The position numbers and the translations under genes are program-made. Positions 37,709-45,872 of a stretch of DNA of 64,000 nucleotides are shown here, piece by piece (position 1 is the stretch's first letter; the number at the start of each line of letters is the position of its first letter). The stretch spans positions 186,001 through 250,000 of the forward strand of contig NZ_CP114784.1 in NCBI RefSeq assembly GCF_027359575.1, in the 5' to 3' direction. Source of the stretch: Prochlorococcus marinus str. MIT 0917. GTDB taxonomy: Bacteria; Cyanobacteriota; Cyanobacteriia; PCC-6307; Cyanobiaceae. A model generated the notes under the pieces. The model saw only the letters and a list, made by a program, of their open reading frames with translations, had not been told where the DNA came from and did no database searches.

Positions 37709-37879
37709 TTAATCTGCATATCCATCATCGTCTTCTGTATTAATTATTCTAGGTGTGTTTTTCATATGTTCATCCCAAGGATGAACATATGAATCTTTAT
37801 CAGAGTAGACCTCACTTTTCAACTCTTCAATCAAAGTTTCAAATTGTTTGATAATTCTCTTGAGGTTGTCTTTCTTCAT
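37709..37879 (-). CDS. 56-aa acidic protein of unknown function
   Basis: Frame from ATG 37879 to TAA 37711-37709 encodes 56 aa. The N-terminal half is a lysine/glutamate-rich helix (DNLKRIIKQFETLIEELKSEVYS), the C-terminal half ends in EDDDGYAD. It reads like a small picocyanobacterial conserved protein (helix with a charged tail). An uninterrupted frame with a clean ATG supports it. Confidence 0.6.
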   Translation of the reverse strand: MKKDNLKRIIKQFETLIEELKSEVYSDKDSYVHPWDEHMKNTPRIINTEDDDGYAD

Positions 37880-38244
37880 TTATTGTTTTGATTAAAATGA
37901 TCCTTCTCATTATATTGAGTATCTTCTTTGTTTTATATTTTTACTCTTTTTATTCGGTTTATTAAATACAGAATTTAATAGCTTTCTCCAAATCAATTAA
38001 ATATCCTATTTTAATTTGTAGTGATATTACAATAATGGGTCTAACAATTATTAATCTACAATTAGGTTTTCACAATACATAAAAACATCTAATTAGCAAT
38101 TTTATAAAAAAGTTAGCATCTAAATCAAATCGGTTTGAATTAGATGCTAATCTGTCAATTATAATTAATAAGAAAATTTCCTTTCCATTTTTAAGCTGAC
38201 TTCGAATGATTTATTTTTTTTCTAAAGTATAACCATAGAATATT
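37880..38244. other. Intergenic region with an orphan hairpin
   Basis: About 365 bp with no open frame that I trust. It contains a near-perfect stem-loop (38113-38150) described separately, and two long AT-rich stretches. No tRNA or rRNA signature. It probably includes the galE promoter, but no clear -35/-10 pair can be singled out in such AT-rich sequence. Confidence 0.5.
38113..38150 (-). ncRNA. Orphan stem-loop, possible end of a small RNA
   Basis: ttagcatctaa (38113-38123) pairs perfectly with ttagatgctaa (38140-38150), and the stem extends inward with one mismatch to a 4-nt loop. On the minus strand the hairpin runs into cttttttata, which looks like a terminator T tract. No minus-strand gene begins to the right before galE, so it would end an unknown short transcript. 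Functional status is uncertain. Confidence 0.35.
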
Positions 38245-39291
38245 ATGAGGGTTCTTTTGACTGGCGGTTCAGGATTTATAGGTTCTCATATAGCTTTGTT
38301 GTTGTTAGAAAGAGGATTTGATGTTTTAATATTAGACTCGTTTGTAAATAGCTCATCTAATGTCATTCTTCGTATTAAAAAATATTTAGATAATAAAAAA
38401 TTAAAATATAAATTAGAAACTATTAATGGTGATATTAGAGATAAACAACTACTAGATAATATTTTTCTTGATTCTATTAAAGAGAATAAACCTATAGATA
38501 CTGTAGTTCATTTGGCAGGCTTGAAATCAGTATCTGAATCATTGACTAATCCTCTTCATTATTGGGATGTGAATGTACTTGGCACACTAAATCTTTTACT
38601 TACTATGAATGAATATAAATGTTACTCCTTGGTTTTTAGCAGTAGTGCAACTATTTATGGCTTGAGTGACTCTGTTCCTATGGCAGAAGATCATAAAATT
38701 GCACCAATAAATCCCTATGGAAAAACTAAAGTAGCTATTGAAAATATATTTTATGATTTATACAATTCTAATATTAATTTATGGAAAATATGTTCTTTAC
38801 GTTATTTTAATCCTGTAGGAGCTCATCCTTCTGGTTTTATTGGTGAAGATCCTATTGGTATTCCAAATAATCTATTTCCTTTCTTAACTCAGGTCGCAAT
38901 AGGACGACAGAAACTTTTAAATATTTATGGTGATGATTGGGATACGAGTGATGGCTCTGGTATTCGTGATTACATTCATATTATTGATTTAGCTGAAGGT
39001 CATTTAGCATCAATCGATTATTTAAATTCTAAAGAATCATGTTTAGAATTTGTTAATTTGGGTTCTGGTAAAGGATATTCTGTCTTTCAGATTATTAGAC
39101 AATTCGAGTTGTCTATAGGTTGTAAGATTCCTTTTGCAATTCAAAGTAGAAGAGATGGTGATGTCGCTAAATCTTATGCGGATATTTCAAAAGCCAAGAA
39201 ATTATTATCTTGGACTCCAAAAAGATCATTAGAGCAGATTTGTTTAGATGGATGGAATTGGCAAATTAAAAATCCTAATGGTTATGGATAG
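38245..39291 (+). CDS. galE: UDP-glucose 4-epimerase
   Basis: 348 aa. Interconverts UDP-glucose and UDP-galactose with bound NAD+. GGSGFIGSHIALLLLERG is the NAD-binding motif (residues 7-24), SSSATIYG holds the catalytic serine, YGKTK the Tyr-x3-Lys pair, and LRYFNPVGAHPSGFIGEDP is typical of GalE. The product probably feeds cell-surface polysaccharide. The gene ends 140 bp before a terminator and the left end of the tRNA-flanked element, so it marks the core side of the junction. Confidence 0.95.
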   Translation: MRVLLTGGSGFIGSHIALLLLERGFDVLILDSFVNSSSNVILRIKKYLDNKKLKYKLETINGDIRDKQLLDNIFLDSIKENKPIDTVVHLAGLKSVSESLTNPLHYWDVNVLGTLNLLLTMNEYKCYSLVFSSSATIYGLSDSVPMAEDHKIAPINPYGKTKVAIENIFYDLYNSNINLWKICSLRYFNPVGAHPSGFIGEDPIGIPNNLFPFLTQVAIGRQKLLNIYGDDWDTSDGSGIRDYIHIIDLAEGHLASIDYLNSKESCLEFVNLGSGKGYSVFQIIRQFELSIGCKIPFAIQSRRDGDVAKSYADISKAKKLLSWTPKRSLEQICLDGWNWQIKNPNGYG

Positions 39292-39434
39292 CTTATTCTC
39301 TCTCTATGATTTTTAATTGATCAACTTTCTTCTTGAATTCTTGAAAACTGGACAAGTGTGAATAAATAGCCTAAGTACATCAGCTTTTAAGTGAATTTGG
39401 TGAGCTCTATCTTCTTGGATTTCTTCAACGCATT

Positions 39435-39459
39435 AAAAAAGCCCATTAGGGCTTTTTAT
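39435..39459. terminator. Terminator, original downstream flank of tRNA-fMet
   Basis: Nine-bp stem aaaaagccc/gggcttttt (39436-39444 and 39449-39457) with loop atta. It works for galE on the plus strand and would have ended the tRNA-fMet transcript on the minus strand before the element inserted. A similar GCATTAAAAAAGCCC hairpin lies next to the intact tRNA gene. Confidence 0.85.
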
Positions 39460-39507
39460 TTGGTGGCGGGGGGAAGATTTGAACTTCCGACCTTCGGGTT
39501 ATGAGCC
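39460..39507 (-). repeat. Left attachment repeat: 3' fragment of tRNA-fMet
   Basis: 48 bp identical to 43912-43959, covering the tRNA 3' end with CCA, the T arm, the variable loop and the anticodon loop. After it the sequence departs (gagcataat instead of cgacgagct), so the fragment cannot be a working tRNA. It is the distal copy of a direct repeat that flanks the element, as expected for site-specific integration at a tRNA 3' end. Confidence 0.9.
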
Positions 39508-39628
39508 GAGCATAATATCAGTAAATCCATTGATATGACTGACTTGAAAAAATAGATGGGGAGATTTCTGGGGGGAGAGAAGGATTTTTTCTTTCTTTGA
39601 ATTCCCAAAATCTTTCGGGTCGCTTCGA
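39508..39628. other. Non-coding left arm of the element
   Basis: Between the left repeat and the excisionase-like gene there is about 120 bp with G-rich short motifs (tggggagattt, ggggggagag) that loosely echo the tRNA-end sequence ggggggaagattt. These might be recombinase arm-type sites, but I cannot prove it. No open frame of note. Confidence 0.3.
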
Positions 39629-39880
39629 TCATTCGAGTTGATTTTTAAATTTTATTTTCTTTATTCTCCTCGTTAGGATTGAGTTGGATTCACATAGCAA
39701 TTGATCCACCTTCGTTGCTTTCCAAACCTTGATACTGTTCTCTTTAAGCGGATTCTTTCTCCTGTAATGAGCTCCCTCAGTGAACAAAGGATATAGTTGC
39801 TCAAGAATTCTTCGGTTGATCTTCAAATATTCGCAAAGCTCGTTTTTTGAAATCCACGGTTCTAAAGTTCTGACGACCAT
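39629..39880 (-). CDS. Excisionase-like or small HTH DNA-binding protein
   Basis: 83 aa, basic. WISKNELCEYLKINRRILEQLYPLFTEGAHYRRKNPLKENSIKVWK reads like a winged-helix/excisionase fold: a start helix, a turn, a recognition helix and a strand with a GxHYRRK wing. The position immediately inside the attachment repeat supports a role in excision of the element. The assignment is by pattern, not by a close match I can name. Confidence 0.5.
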   Translation of the reverse strand: MVVRTLEPWISKNELCEYLKINRRILEQLYPLFTEGAHYRRKNPLKENSIKVWKATKVDQLLCESNSILTRRIKKIKFKNQLE

Positions 39881-39991
39881 TCAACAACCTTTGTAGTATT
39901 CATTGCTTTTAAAGTGCATTAAAATAATTAATTAACAAGGTATAAAATATTAAATTAATATATAAACTATGTATACTATTTAATATTCAAC

Positions 39992-40011
39992 TTGCAAGAT
40001 ATATCTTGCAA
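39992..40011. promoter_or_regulatory. Perfect 20-bp palindrome inside the element
   Basis: ttgcaagatatatcttgcaa is fully self-complementary. It lies about 112 bp upstream of the excisionase-like gene start and about 76 bp past the end of the large adhesin-like gene. It could be an operator of the small DNA-binding protein or a terminator hairpin of the large gene without a T tract. Confidence 0.45.
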
Positions 40012-40086
40012 AATATTTACATTTTTCTTTATAAGGTCATTATTCTTTTACTCTAAAAGATATTCTTATTTGATGGTAAACACTTT

Positions 40087-43000
40087 TCAACCAAACCCAG
40101 TCATTTCAGTAAAGAGTGTTTTATTTTCGGCTGATTCTGCGAAACCTAGAAGAAGTTCATATCGAGTTTCGATTTCTGCATTTAAATTTCCTAGCCAATA
40201 GTTGTAACCATCTTGGTCATAGTCTCTACCGAGGACATTGACATATAAAGTCTCAACATATTTAGCATTAGAGACGTTCGCTCCATACCGTTCTTTAAAT
40301 TCATCAGAGACAAGGAATGATTGTGCTACAGCCCTATCATCATTCTCTCCCGAAGTGTATTTCCCAATCCAATACTTCAATCCATCAGCATCAGGCAAAC
40401 GCTTAAAGGCAGCGTTATAAAGGCGAAACATTTTTGCATCATCTGTATTTAAACCAGTGACTTGATCAAAGGTTCCTTTGATATCAAGGATGGCGCTATT
40501 TTCACGAAAGGAACTTGTTGATGCTTCTCCTGTAAATGTCAATAATGGAAGTCCTGTTATGTCGTCATAACCTGAATCAGTTTTGATTTCATATTTACCA
40601 TTACCTTTGTTGTAGAACTTGTAATCACTGAAATTACCGCTATATGTCTTTACTACGTCTACTTTTGATTCTTCTACAGTTTGATCAGAGAACTTAATGT
40701 ATTCGATATTTTTGAGAGTATCGGTGCCATCAGTTATTCCAGTTGTTCTTTGATCTTCTATTTGTAGTGTGTCCGTGCTACGAGAGACAGAGTAGTCGGA
40801 GAAGCTGCCCGAGAAGATAACTGTATCTGTGCCGCTGCCACCGTCGATAGAATCATCACTGGTCGTACTTTGCAAGCTGTCATTACCAGATGTTCCTGAA
40901 ATGATTCCCTCTATTTCATCAACATCGGCCACTGAGATCGTGACTGTTTGATCAGAAGTATTGCTGGCTGAATCTGTTGCTCTTACAACGACGACATAGT
41001 TGTTGCCTGAATCACTATCAGTGGGAGATTCATAGTTAGGAGCAGAACTAAAAGTTAAAGCTCCGGTGGAACTGTTGATTGAGAATTTAGAAGCATCGGC
41101 ACCACCATTAATAGACCAGGTAACGTTTTCATTGGCAGAAAAGGTATGAACAGCAGTTGTATTTTCATTGATGGATTTTGTGCTAGTTGAATCGCCTGCA
41201 ATACCTGAAGGACCAGTGATATTAGGATCTATTTCATCAACATCGACCACTGAGATCGTGACTGTTTGATCAGAGGTATTACTAGCTGAATCTGCTGCTC
41301 GAACGACGACGACATAGTTGTTGCCTGAATCACTATCAGTGGGAGATTCATAGTTAGGAGCAGAACTAAAAGTTAAAGCTCCGGTGGAACTGTTGATTGA
41401 GAATTTAGAAGCATCGGCGCCACCATTAAGAGACCAGGTAACGGTTTCATTGGCAGAAAAGGTATGAACAGCAGTTGTATTTTCATTGATGGATTTTGTG
41501 CTGGATGAATCACCTGCACTACCAGATGGCCCACTAATATTTGGATCTATAACATCAGGAATGGATTCATCAACATCGGCCACTGAGATCGTGACTGTTT
41601 GATCAGAGGTATTACTAGCTGAATCTGCTGCTCGAACGACGACGACATAGTTGTTGCCTGAATCACTATCAGTGGGAGATTCATAGTTAGGAGCAGAACT
41701 AAAAGTTAAAGCTCCGGTGGAACTGTTGATTGAGAATTTAGAAGCATCGGCGCCACCATTAAGAGACCAGGTAACGGTTTCATTGGCAGAAAAGGTATGA
41801 ACAGCAGTTGTATTTTCATTGATGGATTTTGTGCTGGATGAATCACCTGCACTACCAGAGGGACCAGTGATATTAGGATCTATTTCATCAACATCGGCCA
41901 CTGAGATCGTGACTGTTTGATCAGAAGTATTGCTGGCTGAATCTGTTGCTCTTACGACAACGACATAGTTGTTGCCTGAATCACTATCAGTGGGAGATTC
42001 ATAGTTAGGAGCAGAACTAAAAGTTAAAGCTCCGGTGGAACTGTTGATTGAGAATTTAGAAGCATCGGCGCCACCATTAAGAGACCAGGTAACGTTTTCA
42101 TTGGCAGAAAAGGTATGAACAGCAGTTGTATTTTCATTGATGGATTTTGTGCTGGATGAATCACCTGCACTACCAGAGGGACCAGTGATATTAGGATCTA
42201 TTTCATCAACATCGGCCACTGAGATCGTGACTGTTTGATCAGAGGTATTACTAGCTGAATCTGCTGCTCGAACGACGACGACATAGTTGTTGCCTGAATC
42301 ACTATCAGTGGGAGATTCATAGTTAGGAGCAGAACTAAAAGTTAAAGCTCCGGTGGAACTGTTGATTGAGAATTTAGAAGCATCGGCGCCACCATTAAGA
42401 GACCAGGTAACGGTTTCATTGGCAGAAAAGGTATGAACAGCAGTTGTATTTTCATTGATGGATTTTGTGCTGGATGAATCACCTGCACTACCAGAGGGAC
42501 CAGTGATATTAGGATCTATTTCATCAACATCGGCCACTGAGATCGTGACTGTTTGATCAGAAGTATTGCTGGCTGAATCTGTTGCTCTTACGACAACGAC
42601 ATAGTTGTTGCCTGAATCACTATCAGTGGGAGATTCATAGTTAGGAGCAGAACTAAAAGTTAAAGCTCCGGTGGAACTGTTGATTGAGAATTTAGAAGCA
42701 TCGGCGCCACCATTAAGAGACCAGGTAACGTTTTCATTGGCAGAAAAGGTATGAACAGCAGTTGTATTTTCATTGATGGATTTTGTGCTGGATGAATCAC
42801 CTGCACTACCAGAAGGACCGGTGACTCGTGCAGCCTCATCAATCGTTATGGTTGCGTTCCCATCTGTGATTTGTGCGGGAACTGTATCTGAATTTGAGGC
42901 AGTTATTGTAAGAGTAAAAGTTTCATTGGATTCACTAGAACTATCATTAGTTGTTGATACTGAGAATGTTTTAGATGTTTCTCCCGCAGCAAAGGAAATA

Positions 43001-43593
43001 CTTGTATTAATGGCGGTGTAATCAGAACCAGCGGATGCTGTTCCGTTTGTTGATGTTAGCGTTATGTTCTGTGCGCTATTAGTTCCACCGGTACGACTAA
43101 TTGTGATATTTCCACTATTGCCCTCTGTAATCGTTAAATCAGAAATAGAGAAATAAGAAAGTGGTATTTCTGCTATACCACTATGATTATTAGCACCACC
43201 ATTTATCCATTTTCCTGCATAAGATGGAGCCCAATAATTATCTAATTCTATACCTGTTATTTGAGAAGCCCAACTTCCCTGACCAGTGCCATTGTCGTAG
43301 GGATTAGTGGGTGCCCAATTTGTCCAATTAACAGTAGAACCATCAGTCCAAAAGAAATTACCATTTGCATCATCATATAGTCCGATATATGTAAAGTGAA
43401 AATTAGGCAGACCATCATTCCTAACTACTGTTAGACCTGAATTATCTTTAAATTTTTCAATTATAAAATCATTTTCTGATTGACTGTTTATGGAAACTAA
43501 ATGCCCCCCTAAGTTAATGGCATTTGATTCAGCATCATTCCATGTTGGTCCACTTACTACTAGATAATAATTGTTGTTATATATCTCACTCAT
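40087..43593 (-). CDS. Large repetitive adhesin-like protein (C-type lectin, Calx-beta, cadherin-like repeats, RTX-like, DUF4214)
   Basis: 1168 aa. From the N-terminus: a C-type-lectin-like domain (residues about 6-150, with GGHLVSINSQSENDFI and FFWTDGSTVNWTNWAPTNP), a Calx-beta domain (about 150-250), six tandem about 106-aa cadherin-like repeats (SINENTTAVHTFSANE...), a short hemolysin-type Ca-binding part (GTSGNDSLQSTTSDDSIDGG), and a C-terminal DUF4214 (FKRLPDADGLKYWIGKY, VLGRDYDQDGYNYWLGNL). There is no N-terminal signal peptide, so type I secretion via a C-terminal signal is likely. It would be a calcium-bound surface or released protein that binds sugars. It is the main cargo of the tRNA-fMet element. 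Confidence 0.88.
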   Translation of the reverse strand: MSEIYNNNYYLVVSGPTWNDAESNAINLGGHLVSINSQSENDFIIEKFKDNSGLTVVRNDGLPNFHFTYIGLYDDANGNFFWTDGSTVNWTNWAPTNPYDNGTGQGSWASQITGIELDNYWAPSYAGKWINGGANNHSGIAEIPLSYFSISDLTITEGNSGNITISRTGGTNSAQNITLTSTNGTASAGSDYTAINTSISFAAGETSKTFSVSTTNDSSSESNETFTLTITASNSDTVPAQITDGNATITIDEAARVTGPSGSAGDSSSTKSINENTTAVHTFSANENVTWSLNGGADASKFSINSSTGALTFSSAPNYESPTDSDSGNNYVVVVRATDSASNTSDQTVTISVADVDEIDPNITGPSGSAGDSSSTKSINENTTAVHTFSANETVTWSLNGGADASKFSINSSTGALTFSSAPNYESPTDSDSGNNYVVVVRAADSASNTSDQTVTISVADVDEIDPNITGPSGSAGDSSSTKSINENTTAVHTFSANENVTWSLNGGADASKFSINSSTGALTFSSAPNYESPTDSDSGNNYVVVVRATDSASNTSDQTVTISVADVDEIDPNITGPSGSAGDSSSTKSINENTTAVHTFSANETVTWSLNGGADASKFSINSSTGALTFSSAPNYESPTDSDSGNNYVVVVRAADSASNTSDQTVTISVADVDESIPDVIDPNISGPSGSAGDSSSTKSINENTTAVHTFSANETVTWSLNGGADASKFSINSSTGALTFSSAPNYESPTDSDSGNNYVVVVRAADSASNTSDQTVTISVVDVDEIDPNITGPSGIAGDSTSTKSINENTTAVHTFSANENVTWSINGGADASKFSINSSTGALTFSSAPNYESPTDSDSGNNYVVVVRATDSASNTSDQTVTISVADVDEIEGIISGTSGNDSLQSTTSDDSIDGGSGTDTVIFSGSFSDYSVSRSTDTLQIEDQRTTGITDGTDTLKNIEYIKFSDQTVEESKVDVVKTYSGNFSDYKFYNKGNGKYEIKTDSGYDDITGLPLLTFTGEASTSSFRENSAILDIKGTFDQVTGLNTDDAKMFRLYNAAFKRLPDADGLKYWIGKYTSGENDDRAVAQSFLVSDEFKERYGANVSNAKYVETLYVNVLGRDYDQDGYNYWLGNLNAEIETRYELLLGFAESAENKTLFTEMTGFG
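40912..42838 (-). repeat. Tandem array of six about 318-bp units
   Basis: The adhesin-like gene contains six units of about 318 bp (106 codons), nearly identical at the DNA level. One unit boundary carries an extra short insert (encoding DESIPDV). Units alternate between two types marked by NENV with ATDS and NETV with AADS, so the basic duplicated block is a pair of about 636 bp. Such arrays expand and shrink by recombination. Confidence 0.95.
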
Positions 43594-43880
43594 TTACTCA
43601 GTGTATGTAAAAAATTTAATTTAATATTATGTATCTAGTTAATCTAGCTTGTTTATATGCCTGTTTTTAGCGATGGTGATAGATTTATATATTTTTGATG
43701 AACTCCGGGTCACTAGCCCGAAAGTTTAGAAATGAAATCCCTTTGCCTGTCTATATTTCAGACCTCCTAAACAATTTTATGGGGGTAAAACGGGTTTTCT
43801 TGCAAAATTGGATCAAGCTATAACTAGGATCTCTATTCTTCTTCTCTTTGTTTAATTACTTCCTTAAATATAATAAAATG
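43594..43880. other. Non-coding right arm of the element
   Basis: About 290 bp between the start of the adhesin-like gene and the terminator beside tRNA-fMet. It has a short hairpin (cgggtcactagcccg) and should contain the adhesin promoter on the minus strand. I see no open frame and no second tRNA fragment. Confidence 0.4.
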
Positions 43881-43884
43881 CATT

Positions 43885-43911
43885 AAAAAAGCCCCTGAGG
43901 GCTTGGTTTAA

Positions 43912-43912
<1 letters not shown>
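43885..43912 (-). terminator. Terminator of tRNA-fMet, element side
   Basis: On the minus strand aagcccctcagggctt-type stem (43889-43894 with 43899-43904, loop ctga) runs into TTTTTT, so it ends the tRNA transcript. It starts with the same GCATTAAAAAA motif (43880-43890) as the left terminator. It is probably the version carried by the element. Confidence 0.8.
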
Positions 43913-43989
<77 letters not shown>

Positions 43990-44041
43990 AGGTATTAAGA
44001 GCATACATCTTTATGTGACAGAAAATAATGCTTTGTTTGGG

Positions 44042-45004
44042 TTAGGGGATCTTTAATTCTCCCTCAATTTCTATGTAGATACCTGGCTTTTTCTGAAGAA
44101 TAATTTCATCTAGTTCCTCAATTGCTGATGGAGTTATCCATTCGAGTTGTCGAAGAAGATGTATTGCCACTGCGTGCTTTGCTCTTTTTGATCCATCTTC
44201 AACCTTTATTGATAGTCCAATACCTTCCCCCAGAAGCCCAATACATTGGATACCTTCACTTCCACCTTTGCTGATAATTTGATTGTGACCTCTTTTTATT
44301 AATTCTGAATCAAAATATCCTTCTCCAGCAACAAGGTTTGGATGATTTGTCATGGCACGAGTTATTTTTTCAAATTCAGGTTGGTCAGATCTAGATAAAT
44401 GAGCATATAAAACCGCCATTTGAGATAAACGCAAAAGCAATGTTGGAGCACCACAGTCATCTCTTTCGGCGATTAATTCCTCGGCTGGTATTTTAAGTAG
44501 CTCGGAAACTCTCCTGAAAATTTCTTTCTGCAGTGGATGATGTCCCATTAAATAGCTATCAAGATCCCAGTTCATTTTTTTGCAGGTTGCTAGAAATGCT
44601 GAATGCTTTCCTGAGCAATTATGTTGGAGTTTGCTTTCTCTATTTTTAGGGGTTGGGCATTTGAGCTCCTTTATATCTATATCTGCATTCCAAAGGAGCT
44701 TGAATGCTGTTCTCGCTTGAATTGATGATCCACTATGTGAACCACATGCCAGGGCTAATGTCTTATTGTCTAAATTATATTTTTCCGCAGCACCACTTGT
44801 AAGGAAAGGCAATGCTTGGAATGGTTTTAATGCTGATCGTATGAATGTTTCATATTCAGATGATCCTGCTTGCATTAATTTCCTTCCTTTTGTATCACAT
44901 ATTGAAGCATGGGCTCTATGAATGGATTCAACACTTGAACCTCTTTTTACTAGAACCTTTAAATAATTCTTGCCTTGATTTGAAAAATTGTTTTGTAGAT
45001 TCAT
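44042..45004 (-). CDS. L-asparaginase (thermolabile Rhizobium-type, AsnA-II family)
   Basis: 320 aa. Hydrolyses asparagine to aspartate and ammonia. It matches the rhizobial class by HNCSGKHSAFLATC, GCGSHSG-like LACGSHSGSS at about residue 85, and CGAPTLLLRLSQMA. Unlike E. coli AnsA/B it lacks the TGGT triad motifs. The stop is 49 bp from the tRNA-fMet gene, so it marks the core side of the right junction. Confidence 0.85.
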   Translation of the reverse strand: MNLQNNFSNQGKNYLKVLVKRGSSVESIHRAHASICDTKGRKLMQAGSSEYETFIRSALKPFQALPFLTSGAAEKYNLDNKTLALACGSHSGSSIQARTAFKLLWNADIDIKELKCPTPKNRESKLQHNCSGKHSAFLATCKKMNWDLDSYLMGHHPLQKEIFRRVSELLKIPAEELIAERDDCGAPTLLLRLSQMAVLYAHLSRSDQPEFEKITRAMTNHPNLVAGEGYFDSELIKRGHNQIISKGGSEGIQCIGLLGEGIGLSIKVEDGSKRAKHAVAIHLLRQLEWITPSAIEELDEIILQKKPGIYIEIEGELKIP

Positions 45005-45007
45005 GTA

Positions 45008-45505
45008 TTAATTCATCCCTGAAAGTATAAATAAAAATGAAGATATAATAACTAAAATCAATGCTATTATCATTACTTGTAAATGATTTAAAATTGGTTT
45101 GATTTGGTGTTGAGCTATAAGTAAATCTTTTGCTCTCCAATCAATTGGCTTTTCCCAAGTCTGTCCATCATACCAACCAGATTCTTCGTATTCAATGTTT
45201 TCAGAATTAAGGCGTTTATAGATATATTGCCAGCTTAACCATTGCCTAATTAGTAATAATATAGGAAAAGCAATAGATGAAGTAAGGCTTGTAATTAAAA
45301 GTTCAAAAATATTGTTTTTGAGGTAATCACTTCCATAACATATTGTTAAACTTAATGGTGTAATCAATACCCAGCTAAATGTTAACTTTCTGTAGAAAAT
45401 ATTTCTTTCTAAAAAAGGCCAGGAGATTATCCAAGAATTCCTAATGTTATTAAATTCATTTAATGGCCTCTGGTTTAGAGGCACAGGGCATATTTGGTTA
45501 TTCAT
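45008..45505 (-). CDS. CGLD27 family (DUF1230) membrane protein
   Basis: 165 aa from ATG 45505. The N-terminal CPVPLNQRPLNEFNNI motif is the DUF1230 signature. Two hydrophobic spans around residues 45-85 and one near the C-terminus (LQVMIIALILVIISSFLFIL) make it an integral membrane protein, likely of the thylakoid. CGLD27 is conserved in oxygenic phototrophs and its plant homologue has been linked to iron deficiency tolerance. It overlaps rsfS at its 5' end. Confidence 0.88.
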   Translation of the reverse strand: MNNQICPVPLNQRPLNEFNNIRNSWIISWPFLERNIFYRKLTFSWVLITPLSLTICYGSDYLKNNIFELLITSLTSSIAFPILLLIRQWLSWQYIYKRLNSENIEYEESGWYDGQTWEKPIDWRAKDLLIAQHQIKPILNHLQVMIIALILVIISSFLFILSGMN

Positions 45506-45872
45506 CAATTAATGCTATTAATTTATTATTTATAAAATTATGAATAATACCATTGCTCCAGAATGATTCTAAATCGTAGAATTTTCTTTCGTTTGGTTGA
45601 AAAACATTAATTATTAGATCTCCATAATCTAATAATGCCCATTTCGCCTCATTTATTCCTTCCTTTCGAAGAGGAAGTAGATCTGCTTCCTGTTTCATTG
45701 TCTTTTCTACATTATTAACTATTGCCCTTACTTGAACATCTGAAAGTCCTTCAGTAATTAATATCCAATCAGCTATGCTTGACACTTCATCAACTTTTAA
45801 AAGTTTTATATCACCAGCTTTTATATCATCGCAAGCAATTGCAGCTAGTTCAACTAACCTACTACTATCCAT
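45498..45872 (-). CDS. rsfS: Ribosome silencing factor RsfS/Iojap
   Basis: 124 aa from ATG 45872 (MDSSRLVELAAIACDDIKAGDI); an upstream ATG at 45878 or the longer frame is less likely because it lies deep inside the preceding gene. ILITEGLSDVQVRAIVNNVEKTMKQ and WALLDYGDLIINVF are the RsfS signature. It binds ribosomal protein L14 and blocks subunit joining when nutrients are scarce. It is coupled to the DUF3318 gene upstream and the CGLD27 gene downstream. Confidence 0.9.
   Translation of the reverse strand: MDSSRLVELAAIACDDIKAGDIKLLKVDEVSSIADWILITEGLSDVQVRAIVNNVEKTMKQEADLLPLRKEGINEAKWALLDYGDLIINVFQPNERKFYDLESFWSNGIIHNFINNKLIALIDE

Noticed and set aside
39460-39507. A second functional tRNA-Met gene
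   Set aside because: Only the 3' part is present; the D arm and 5' acceptor strand are absent, so it is a fragment.
40912-42838. CRISPR array
   Set aside because: The repeats are about 318 bp, contiguous, and in one reading frame; there are no spacers and no cas genes.
42773-43021. 82-codon plus-strand frame opposite the adhesin-like gene
   Set aside because: Shadow of the repetitive gene; the opposite strand has all the domain patterns.
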